Below, one piece after another: positions 11,001-24,000 of a stretch of 64,000 bases of DNA (position 1 is the stretch's first letter; each line of letters starts with the position of its first letter). A model generated the notes under the pieces. It searched no databases, was not told the DNA's origin, and was given only the letters and a program-made list of their open reading frames with translations. Location: contig NC_064770.1 in assembly GCF_011397635.1 (NCBI RefSeq), forward strand, positions 25,681,103 through 25,745,102, read 5' to 3'. The translations under genes were made by a program, and so were the position numbers. This DNA comes from Epinephelus fuscoguttatus (lineage: Eukaryota; Chordata; Actinopteri; Perciformes; Serranidae).

Positions 11001-14000
11001 ATTTTGGATTATTGCAGAAAATAAGCTCTGTAGCCAACAAACATTTATGATACTCACACATTTCATCAGCAAGATAATCTCCACACTTTTATTATATTTG
11101 AAATGTAACTGCAGTCATCAGAAGTAAAAGGTCTTGGGCTATAAACAAACTATGGTTGCATGACTCAATGTCGCCGCCACGACAAGGCTGTAAAGCTGTG
11201 TTTGCCACGATGGCATTCTTTGGTCTCATTTAGCCACTTGTTAGCAACCATCCTTTTTAAGACACAAGGCTTCAAGATTTACAAGTGGGGTACGTACTGA
11301 CAAAACGTAAAAGTCTCTTAAGCTTGTGTTAACCACAGACCTTTTTTTGGGCATCTAACAAAAACTCAATTTTAAGGAACCCATTGAATTTGTAACAAGG
11401 GAACCAGAACCTTTTTCACAGCAGGCATTTTGCCTTGTCATCATAGGACAAGTATAGGTGAAACTGATAACATAAATGATGGCTCTCTTCCATTAAGTGT
11501 CCCTGTGAGCTGTTCCAGTTAGCCAGCATGCACAATACCAGGTCCTGCGCCAAGTGGAATGCAGCTATCATTAGTGTCATTGAATACACCTGTGCTTTTT
11601 CTACAATGACATGTCAAAATGTCTGCCGTGAAAAAGATCTACTGTGCATTCCAATCCCCATACTACCATACTGTATGGTATGCCAGAAAAAGATTTAGTA
11701 TGTCCTAATACATAGTATATGAAATGTACTATGCCAAAAATACCAGATGTTGAACTACATGTGGTTGGATTTTGCAGTATGTAAGCCAGCATGCTTTTCT
11801 GGCTGGTGTGACCCACAATCCTCTGCACAGTGAAAGCGTTACATCGACTGTCAGAAGTCGCAATGATGGATGACAGCGCATTCAGGAGGTTGATGACCCG
11901 TTGATTAGTAATAACAGGAATATTAATTGTTTAATAGAATAAAATGATCACCATCATGTTAGAATCTGCAATGAATGCAGTTATTAGTGATTGCAAAATA
12001 ACAACGTCAGAGCTGTCGGCATTGAGCTTGGTGAAAAGCGTTTTGTTTTATCTCCATGGTAACGGATATATGAACAACAGGGTGAAAGTTCAGGATGTAA
12101 CGTTATGAGGAATGAGGAAATAGTATGTCCTGATTGTGTGCATACTGCATGCAACGGTATGTACTTTTTAAGGACAGCTGCAGTACATACTGAAAGTAAA
12201 ATGACAAAGTATGTGGTTTGGAACACACCCCGATATCAGGGTCTTAGGACTCATTCCTACACCACTCTGTGTAGAGTCTGCAGCAAGTCAAAAAAACAAA
12301 AAAGAGCTGATTTTCATTTTTTTTAGTGTTCCCATCAGTATGTCAGTGCTCAAAATACTTGAAACAAAAATCTTTATCTGACTTCCCCAGAATTCGTCAG
12401 ACCATAACAGCTCCAGATCACGTTTTGCATTGCAGTATGTCATCATCTAAAATGTTAATGTACAAAAGAATAGTTTTTTAATTTTGCCCCTTTATAACTT
12501 TTTTCCACATCAACGTCGACTTCACTTGTGTTTATGTATCCTGGAGAAAAAAGTTTTTAGTTCACCTACAGTTAGGCATATTAATCAGACAGTTTTGTAC
12601 TTAGGCTACAAAACTGTCTGAATAAATGTAATCGTCAAGGGATCCCAGCCAATATCTCCGTTATGCAGAGAGTTTTCTTTTCAGGAAGAATATTGGAGTC
12701 TGTCTTTTCCCATATTTCCCTCAGCTCTTTCCCTTTTCTCTTTTTTCCCAGCTTTTCACATTCTTCATGCCTACACACACTCATTGTCTTGGCGTGCAAC
12801 ATGGGGCCCTTCTCTGTCACACTCAAAGACACACACAGAGAGGGAGTTCAGCTTCACAGAACACAGAACTTCTTGTCTTCAAGATGTTTCAGCGAGTTAG
12901 ACAATGTCTGGCAAGCTCCGCAGTTTAAGACTCGAGAAATTCTGCAACTGAAAATTACTTTTTCTGCGAACATATGTTGTTTTAACACATGCGACTGGGT
13001 GCTGAAACAAGATATAACACAACAGATGCACCACCCAAAAAAAAAACAACAAAGGAAACTGTAACACTGAATCAGTAGCAGAGTGCTGTGTGAGGAAGCT
13101 CTATATATCAGACTTTTTGCGCCATCTCCATCCATTTCTATCTATTTCACCTCCCTGACTCAATAAATGTACCGTAGCTCATGAAGGAGTTCATAAAAGC
13201 TTATTACGTCTCATCTGCAGCGAGGAGACGGGCAGTTTGAAGCAGAGAGCCGACCTGAAGTCTTCACGCATGGACGGCTTTGATCTTGCCTTGGGAGAAA
13301 ACAGATAGTCACTCGGAGAGAAAAGAGAGAAACAGATGGTGTGACGGCACTTCTCTGTCTTAGGCAAACAGCTACGCCGACAGACTGACTGGCATCTGTT
13401 ATTGTGGCACAGAAAATCATTTATTCCAACAAAGTCAAAGATGTTATGCCTATTCTCAGCTGGGGTGCTTTATCCAGCTGTGTCTTCTCTGCTGTTTCCC
13501 TCTAGGCCAAAAGATGCCATGCGGGCACTGAAGAAGAGACTCTGTGGCAACAAGAACTACAGAGAAGTGATGCTGGCGCTAACAGTGAGAACTTTTAGCT
13601 GTTTTTTTTTTAATTGTAAAACTCACATCAGATTCACCAGAAACATCAGTAGGAATTAGATGACAATTTTTGTGGTTTTGTGTGTGCGGGTCACATTTAA
13701 AGATCACACCCTGCATAAAACCTGACCTCTCCAGACCTTGTATTGTTTCTTGGTCATTTTATTCCTCTATGTCTCTCCTCTCCTCCTGGCCACTGTCAGC
13801 ACTTATTGTCTGATACTGCTCATCTTTCATTTTGTTTTTAGCAGCCATGCCTCTCGAGCTGCGTTCACATCCACCCACATCTTTGATAGCTCCGCTAGTT
13901 AAAAGCCCCTCTGTGCGATGAAATCATCTTGACTGAGAAGTCGTCCTTTTCTCAGCTGCCTCTCATAAACCTTCCAGCTCTCCCGTTTTTAATTCGCCAG

Positions 14001-15055
14001 GCTTCTGCCTCTGTTTAATTGTCTCCCTCTCCCCGCAGGTATTGGAGACTTGTGTGAAAAACTGCGGTCACAGGTTTCATATCCAGGTAGCCAACAGAGA
14101 TTTCATCGACGGCGTGTTGGTCAAAATCATCTCTCCCAAAAACAATCCTCCGACCATCGTACAAGACAAAGTGCTGTCGCTCATACAGGTATTGGGGCTC
14201 TTTGTGTATTTATTTCTTTTAGTTTAAAAGGTACACTATGCAGGACATGTTGGCTACTGTTTGTAAATTGTATCAGTAATGAAAGTGAAAATAAAAGCCA
14301 ACCCCAGCTTTGTCCTCTTGGTGTTTCACCACGCTATATTTGCTTTGTTTTTGGGCACTGTGTCCGTGATTTTAGCAGCTTCCTCCTCTATGCGTGCTGC
14401 CTATAGTCTTGCACCTGATAGCTACCTTTTTAGAAAGTCCCGACCTCCATCTGTGCATAGTGCACTGAGCCCAGGAACATCTGGACCACAACAAAGTAAG
14501 AAAGCAAATACAGACACAGGGCCGAGTCTCTGCTGATAGATACAGTGCCACAAACTTCTAGTGGGCCATAAGATGATTGAGAGGGATTTCTTTTGTTTGA
14601 GTCTATACATCCAGCACAGTACACCTTTAAATGGCAGTTTTCCGGCTCCGTGGGATGGTAGAATTCAGCTTTTTAAATGGCATTAAGTAGGTCAGTGGTG
14701 GTCTTTTGGAAGCCAGGTGGGCGCCGCATGTTCCACTTCCCAGGTGTTGCACCATAAACTACAGCCTGTGGTGCTGTCCTGTTACTTGAGGTCACCTCGG
14801 CCGACAGGTGGTGTTCTCCGTCTCTCGTTCCTCTGTCCTCTGATTATTTATAGGGATTTGTTGAAGGAGACTCCTCTTTTAGACACAGTCTTTCTGTCCT
14901 CTGCTCGGTCTATTAACCACATTAGAGAGTGTTCCTTGATCATTCATTTTTCTTTTTTTATGAGGATTTGCACACAGAGAGGGATGAAAAACCTCTTTGT
15001 ACTGATCCTGTAATATATGGTGACTATTTAGTTTTTATCTTTAGTTAACGTCACA

Positions 15056-15095
<40 letters not shown>

Positions 15096-18000
15096 TGGCA
15101 GGCCTGGGCTGATGCCTTCAGGAGCAGCCCTGATCTAACTGGTGTGGTCCACATTTATGAGGAGCTGAAGAGGAAAGGCATTGAGTTCCCAATGGCAGAC
15201 CTGGATGCCTTGTCTCCCATCCACACACCACAGAGGGTGAGAGGAGAATAAATACACATACAGCACAAACACATGTTTATTCACACAGCAATATCCCAAG
15301 TGGTGTTTTTTCCTTCCTTCCAGGGTACACCAGAGGTGGACCCAGCTATGATCAAGTACCTAGCCCCTTCTTCACCTGCCGTTGGGACTCCTAAACCAGC
15401 TCCGACGCCTGCCCCTGCCGCACCGGCCTCCAACATGCCCAGCCCCATCACAGCGACCCCTGAACAGGTGACAGCACAGCAATCTTTGACCAGTTACAAT
15501 TTCTTCTGCACTTGTTGCTTGTAAAGTCAAACTTCATTTATTCACACAGCCCGATAAAGCAGATTTACCCAGAATTTAGCCATTAAACTGAAGTGTGAAG
15601 ATTAAAGCAGATTACAAGTTTAAAGTTGGATATCATGACTAACTCAATGGCTCGCCTTCGAGAAAACATCTGCAGCGCTGCTGATACCGAATAAGCCGTG
15701 AATGTGTCTGCATGATCTTTGACCTTCTGTGCTTTCAGATTGCCCGGCTGCGCAGTGAGCTGGACGTAGTGAGAGGAAACACCAAAGTCATGTCGGAGAT
15801 GCTAACAGAGATGGTCCCTGGACAGGAAGATGCCTCTGACCTGGAACTGCTTCAGGTTAGAGGCGCATGAATATGTAATGAGGTCTACTTTCACCAAGCA
15901 CATACAACATCACACATGATCTTTTATGTTCTGCCTGACATGACTTTAAGTATTTCATTGAGTTAACAACAACAGGAATAAATCTGACTTTATGTGTTTT
16001 AACGTTTAGTGTTGATTTTAAGGTGATGTGTTTGAAAATAGCTTAAAACATAGTCTGGCTCACAGGATGTAGATTGTGGGTATAAAGTCTGTCATTGGCC
16101 GCCTATTTCAGACGGTTAAACGCTTCCTAAGTGTTACTCAAAATTCTAGTTGCTATGTGAAACTAGTCTTGCATAGTCAAACCTACAGGTTAAAAGTAAT
16201 TTCACATCAGATTTTCTTTTCTTTTTTTTTTTTTTTTTTTTTTTCAGATTTTCTTACGCAGAATTTGCAAGGGACTTTTTTAAAAACTGATGTTGTGGGT
16301 TCTTATGAATGCTTGCACACCCCTTATGAGAGGAAAAAATATTGACATTTCAGCTGACTTATGCTTACGGAAAAATATGATTGACCAATCAAATTCTTTG
16401 TGATCATAATAGCAGCATCTCTATTCTCAAAGAAACCGTGAATATAGGCTCCTGCAAAATAATTTACTCTATGAGTTCCCTCTCACTGTAAAAGATGTTA
16501 ATTCAGAAAGCAAAACGCTTTCCAGCATGGTGTCATCTGTGAAGTGTTGTAATAATTTGCGGCCACCGGGGGGAGTAGTGTTGTTAGTTTTCAGAGGCAA
16601 ACTTGCCCACAGCTTAACAAGAGCCAGTTCACTGAGGTAAAATTCCTGGAATTGGCAATTAACCAGTAGTATAGAAACTCATGCAGAGTTTAATCTCCCC
16701 AGGCCAAATCCACTCAGGTATTTGTGTCAGCTGCAAGGATCTGGCCTGGTGCTAAGATGCCTGTGCCACTTGTAATGGTTATGTGGTACTTTTTCTGACT
16801 CTTTCATTCTTGTTGTCCCAGCTGCTAAAGGAACAGTCATAAAATTTTCACACAGTAGAGCAGATATTTCTGATACAGTCAATACTGAATGCCTGCTCAA
16901 AGAAAATACATGTACATTATATTTAGTATACAGTTAATTGTCACAGATTTAGACGATGCTGTCATCCCACTCTGTCAAAATGAATTCTGTCCACACAGTT
17001 CAGTTCATGTTGTCTGTCCATCCTTCTCTAGCCCACTCGCTTATCATATTTATCAGTGAATCTATTGATCTATTTGTTGATGTGCATATCTGTCAAGGAG
17101 CTGAACAGAACATGCAGGGCCATGCAGCAGAGAGTGGTCGAGCTGATTTCACGCGTCTCCAACGAAGAAGTGACCGAGGAGCTGCTACATGTCAATGACG
17201 ACCTCAACAATATTTTCCTCCGATATGAGAGGTACGATTAATCAAACCATCAATCAGAGTGTATTTTTATGGCTCAGTGAGGGCTCACATGGCAGGTTTC
17301 TGTTAGGGTACAGTGAAATGATTTTTGGTAATCTGTTAAGGGAGAGTTCACCTTAAGATCCCCCCAGCGTTGGAGGAAGCAGCTGGAGAGAGGTCTGCTT
17401 TCTCTTGAATTTAATGGAGCCAGATGGCATTCGGCTTCTGGTGCTCAAAGCGCCAAAAAAATACTTTTGAAAAACTCAACCACAATGTCTCTTTCTAGAA
17501 ATAATGGCTCGGTTACTCAAGATAATCCACAGACCTTGTTGTGAGCAGTTTCATGTAGGAACTATTGTATTTCCACCAATGTTGTTGATGTTTTTTTGCC
17601 AGCCCAGTGCATAAGATCAAGACTTGGTCCAAAATGTTTAATGGATAAATATCTGGTGCTCGTTAGAATTTTGTTGTTTTGCCAAACTGTATCTCAATCC
17701 ATAATTTTAAAGAGGAGCTTCCAGGTAGCATTATACCCAAGCTTGCAGATGAAAATTCAAATTTTTGAGAAAGCATGCTCAACACAGATAGAACACATTT
17801 TTTGTGAGTTCAAAGTTACAGAGCTTGTATGAAGACTTGTTCCTCTTAAATATTCTGCGGCTTCAAACTGGTAAAATGTCTCTTTTATGAGGTTTTTGAA
17901 GATGAAAGATGTGTAAGCATTTGAACCTCACAAAGCTTGTAGTAAAACATTCAAAGGTTTTTTGTTTTTTTTTTCCCGCTGCTCACAGGTACGAGAGGTA

Positions 18001-21000
18001 CAGGTCGGGTAGAGCCGCTCAGAACAACGGGGTGAGTACCATCAACAAAAAAGCCTGCGTTCAAAAAGCAAAAAAAAAAAAAATCAAACAGCCAAAATTC
18101 TCTCTCAGATCGCTTGTTTCCTGTTTGCTTTCTGCATGTTTTCAGAAAAATTCTCATCTTTTCACATTTTAGTACATCTGCATTTGCATCGCCTGTGGCA
18201 GTTTGTCTTACATTAAGGATTCTATGAGGGGTGTTTCAGACAAATCCGTCCACATCGCCATTTGTTGTACTTGTTTTACCATTTTAGCATCTGAATTAAT
18301 CATTACTGTTTATAATAGCATACATAATCTATCGCAGCATTAATATTTAATGTGAGTGGATTGCCTTTTTAGCTTTATCAAAACTGGAAGAGCAAAGCAG
18401 AACAAGTCCCAGTCTGCTGTTTAGAGTGTACATTTGCCAGTATCAGTTATCTGCCAGAGGGTTGGGGCACCTCTCGCTACATCCCACATAGCTGTTTGTG
18501 TTTGCATTGGGTTGATCTTTCTGTGTGCTCTGTCTGTTTGTGTTGTGGCCAGCTGATGGAGGCAAGTATGATGCCAGTATCAGGTTCAGTCCCAGCCAAC
18601 GTGCCGGGATGAACGGAGTGATGAATGTTAACACGTCTGCTATATGGAGCTAATGCTTAGACCCATCAGTACCACTGTGTGAAAGTAGATACTATATGTC
18701 CCTCCTCCTTCTGTCTCACACATCTGAGGGGTGAACCATGAAGCAGGTTCGACGGAGCCAAGCTTTCCTTGCCTTAGCTGGCTCCACAAAGCCTAAAACA
18801 TCAGTCAGTGATAACGGGTGACACGAAGGTGGTTATCAACTTGCTTTGTGAACCTTGAATTTCTTCCTCAGGTACTGTGCCTGCTCCCATTCTACCACTG
18901 CTAAGGCTGGGCATTATATCAATATCACAATGTAAGACTAGATACCATCTTAGATCTTGAATATAGCAATATTATTATAGGTAGACTTTGTAGGATCGCC
19001 AGTTATTCGTTGTAAACATGCTCTCCAAAGAAAGTAAACGTAAAAGCCAACCCCAGATTCACTCGTTTGGCATTTCACCTCACTATGTTCACATTTTTTC
19101 AGCACTGTGTGTCTCGGATGCCTGCTGCTTACAGTCTGACATCTGGTCGCCACCTTTTTATCAAGTCCGGACCTCACCTGAGCGCTATGGGGGTACATGA
19201 CCATAAATGTCCCGAGCACAGGAAACAAGAAAATACAGGCAGAGGGCAGAGTCTCTGCAGAAAAATACACCACCACACACTTCTAGTGGATCAGAAATGA
19301 TGATGAAGAGTGATTACTTCTCTAAAATTGACACTGTTGTGAGTCACTTACGGTCCATGAACTTTTGGATCGTGACCCACCAGTGGGAACCACAGGTTTA
19401 AAGGGATTATACTGCAATTCATATGCATATAACGACATACTGATTACAAATGTAGTGAACTATTAATGTATAATGCTAGCCTGGTTAAAAGAGAGCCACC
19501 TTCATGACACTGAAAACCCCGGCTCTAGACTCAACACACCTCGCTAACCAGCTCATCTTGCTTCATGGTCCACTCCTCTATCGTCTTGTGCAACTGTTTA
19601 CTCAACCCTCAGTATTGTGCCTGTGCATAGCCTCCAGTCCACAACTACTGACCCTCAGTGTTGTCTCAAGATGTGTAAATAGTCAATCCTGTAAAAGTTC
19701 AGTAGATAAAGTATTCCTTCTGTACACTCAGGGAAAACACTCTGTAATCCAATTTCTTCAGCACATGTATAAGCTTCCTTCATGTCAGTTTCCTTGCTGA
19801 ACTTGGTTACATTCATCAAGTCAAGCAAAGCCTCAAAAGCACTGCATATTTACGCTGTTTACGTCCATTCATTAGTGTTGAAGGCCATGTCTTTTTTGCT
19901 CCTTTTCAGATGTTGAATGAGGCAACAGAGGACAACTTGATAGACTTGGGCCCTGGCTCCCCTGCCGTGGTCACTCCCAGGATCACCTCCAGCCCTCCAG
20001 CCCACTCCCCCGCCGGGGCCACTGCCTCCCCAGCCCATAACCCCACTACAGCCTCGCTATCATCTGCACTAGCTAGTATTGGTAAGAACAAAAGGGCATC
20101 CCTCCTCCCCAGTCTCTGCAGAGCCGGCATTGGAGAAGCAGCAGAGTGTAAAAAAGGCTCATAATCTGGTTGCTAATGGGAAATGAGCCCAGCAACATAA
20201 CTCATTGCTGGACAGTCTTCCCTACCGCTGCTAGCTCCCCTGTTGGTCTCTAGAAAGTCTCTGCATGCTAAACTACTCTGGTTAAAGCTTCGATATATTG
20301 CTCTTCTGTCCTGAATCTTTCCTCTTAATCCTCCATCTCTGCTTTCTCCATCCTCCTCGCTGTCCCCCACTTTTTTCTACCATCCTCTTGCCCTCTCTCC
20401 AGATGTAGCTTCCGACAGCGTGAGCAGTACCCTGTCCTCTCTTCCAGGCCCCAGCCAGGATGACTTTGACATGTTTGCCCAGACCAGGACCAGCTCTCTG
20501 GCTGACCAGCGCAAAAAGTAGGTCTAGATTTCATTTTGCTTCTGGGGCAGCTCGGATCCTCTCTCGTGTTATTATTCAGGGTGTAATTTTATTTTAATTA
20601 AATGGCTCTTCATAACCACTTTTAATATTTAAAATAAAATCCACCCACGGGCACTTTTAACACTGTTTGTTCCCTGATGTTCACTTTTTTTCATGATGAA
20701 GTTTAAACTTTTCGATGTGCCCACTGTCCCTTAACCTGCCCTCACTACTTTTTTTTTTTTTTATGTGACTGATTCCTTCATGCATTTGCTGGAATGGCTT
20801 TTGAATACCTCCAGGGTATGGATGTTAATCTGGTGTTTTCCAAGAACCGGCTGCCTTCAGCTGTAAATTGAAGATTTAGCTGGAGCGAGTAAAAGTGATA
20901 AAGTAAGGGCAAGAGACACAAGTTTCCTAGTTGAGAATAATGCGATAAGTGAGCTTTTCTCTTCCTCACTACGCTGCATTATTGTCTTTTTAGCTACTTT

Positions 21001-24000
21001 CCTGGTGAAATTGGTTGTTTCGCCCTGTTCTCCAGTAATGTGGATTTGTTCCTGTTCATGATGAACGTTGCAAAATTGCAAAAGGGTGTATTGGGGTGTC
21101 TGGTAGCTCAGGGGTCTTTTCCGCTTAACGGCAAAATCCCTGTGTTTCATTTTTTCTCCTTCTGTCTTCTGCTTGTGTGCTGTATTATAGAGGCAACATG
21201 GCCAAAATTAGAATGGAAACTTATCAAACCTCAATGCTGCTGTTCTTGAATCTCACATAATGTTGACATTTGCCCAGACATTCGTGGAAGTAAATTACAT
21301 TATAATAAAACCATAATTGTTTCTGTTTTACCTGTAGTGTACTTGAAGCGTGCTTTTACTCATGGACAAGAGGCTCTTGCTCGTGACAGCAAACATTAAT
21401 GGCGTCCTCCTCGGCTTAGATGTAACGTTAGCTAGGTCAGTGGTCCTAGTTGAGCTAGCGGTAGCGGTGATATCAAGTGGCGACCTCTGGGGCTGACGAA
21501 GCCAATGCAGAAGTGCCAAAAAATGCAGTTCCTTAAATGGCCACTTGAGGCTGGCTCCCAGAAGTTACTTAACCCCCATAGACCCCTATGTTAAATACCT
21601 AAATTTACAGCAGGAAGAAACATGTTTACACCCTGGTACAAAAAACGATTTTTGTCTCTGTAGCTAACTTCAGCATTCATGACAGCTGTATGGGCGGTGA
21701 ATTTTTACAGAAGTCACCCGTTTATATTTTATTAAGGCTTAAAGTTTTGCATACTTAAGGGGCATAGCAGCTTTTGAGCGACAGGTTGTCTATGAGGCAT
21801 CAGTACAGTCTGAGTCAGACCTTTTACCCTTTGCTCCTCCACATCTCCACCCTCTCGTCCAAATTTTTGATCTCTTCTGGCGCCAAGAAACCAAGATGGT
21901 GATCTCAAATGCCAAACTTGAGGCTTCAGAACGAGATTTCACAAACCAGTTGGTGACGTCACGGCCGCTGTGTCCATGTGGAAAGAGACATTTTTGAATT
22001 TTTCATTATCTTAACTATGTTTTATGTTTTGGTTCACAGTGTAAAGTATGAGGACCCTCAGGCTCTGGGCGGCCTGGCCTCGGCTTTGGATGTGAGACAA
22101 CAGAACGCAGGAGGGGTGAGTACACTGATGCATGTGGTTTGATACAGCTTTCACCCATACATGGAGTGTGGGTGCTGTGTTATTTACATGGCCGATGAGC
22201 CTTTGCTGTACCAGTCTGTCCTCAGCCCTCGGTCACTCCCCGCATGTGATGGTCTGTGATACTGTATGTTCTACAGTGACATCTGTCCTGTGTGCAGTGA
22301 TACTTGAACTTTGATCAAACAAAAAGGTGTAGCTTTGTGTACTGAGTATTGCTATTACAGTATAGCTAAAATAAATCTGTTGCAACGTGGCAAATGTGTG
22401 TTAAGTGTACCTGTAAGTACTCGAAATATGATTTTAATATCAGTTCTGTCTTTAGTTAAAAAAACGTGGATTCATTCTTCTCATTCTTCCAACCTGATAT
22501 CAGCACTTTCTTGATGATCCAGTTTTCTGTGTGTTTAAATAAAATGCCACCCCATCTGTTCGTACAGAAATCAAACTTTGATTTTTGTAGTTGTAATTCC
22601 TGTCCGAGCACACATTGCACTATATTTGCACGGTTATCACTATGTACACAGACTATTCTGAAATCTGAACTGCCATACACACACACACACACAAGCACAC
22701 ACACACAGTGGTGATCGCACATGCCGTCTCTTTTTAGTTACCTCAGGTGCCCTATCACTCGTACAGTACTTTTATTTGAAGGAGTTCAAAGTCTTATTTT
22801 TTCCCTTTTTATTTTCCTCATTTTCATCTTTAAGGAATGAACCTTTCACCGTTTTCTTATGTTCTGTCCTCTTTTTCTCCCCCTTTTTAAACGACAGCCG
22901 CCTCTTGCATATTTGACTTCTCCTCTGTCTCTCTCTCTGCACTGTGTGCTATGCTGTGGTGGGGCCTGCTACCTTTCTTCTCTTGTGTAAGGTGTTGTTC
23001 TGTTGTTGATTCAGCTGAGGGTAAAAGGGGATGATAACCCAGCAGATCAGGAGCTGCCCATAGACAGCTGGCTTATTACCCAAGGAATGGTGAGGACTCC
23101 ATCCTCAGTGTGTCCTCCTACCCCTTCCCCCGTGTCCACCATCACTCCTCCCCCTGCTCTCAACCTCCTGCGGCATCATCCATAATCCTCATGAGCTGCT
23201 TTTCATTTTCAGCCTCATCTCACTGCTCTGTCCTGGATTGCTTGAACAGTCCCATACCAGCAAAGTTTTTCCCCTTTAAGAACATCCACCTCCATGTCAA
23301 GTACATGTTGTACTGTAGTTTTGGGCAATGTGACAATACATTAAAGGCATAGTTTGGATTTTTTAACTGGGGTTGTATGAGGTCCTTATCCATAGTCAGT
23401 GTGTTAACCACAGTAGATGGCGGTCAGAACGTTCCGTATTTGGAGAAGCAGGCAGGAATACCAATACGGAAGCTCAGCAATGTACTCCTGTGGACAGGGT
23501 CAGCAGCAAAACGGATTTTATTCCCCTAAAAAGATCAATATCAGTTTAAGTGTACGCTATTTAGAATATTTTCTCTGCTTTACCTTGCCATCAGACAGCC
23601 CTTTCTAATGGGGGACTGAAGTTGTTATTTATGCTCTCTTCAAGGTACAAGACAGTAATTTTACCGAGCAGAACACAGGAGCTGCTGATCTACCACTGCC
23701 TCGTTTGTTAGTTTGTTTATGTTATTGTGTGACTTTTGTGAATCTGAGCTAACCCTTTGAGACACCAAAGTCACACTATGACACAATCACACCAACCCAT
23801 CGTGGTACACCACCAGCTTAGAGCGCGTCTTGGGCCGCATTTTCCTGACCGAACCCAACCGAGTCTGGGACAGTTATAACCATGCCTGGCCCGAACCCGA
23901 CAGCCTTTCAGATTTTTAAGTCCGAACCTGACCCGAGCCTGACGGAGTGTGTTACCTGACATAGTTATTGTCATCAGCTTGTCTGTTTACCATGATCGTA

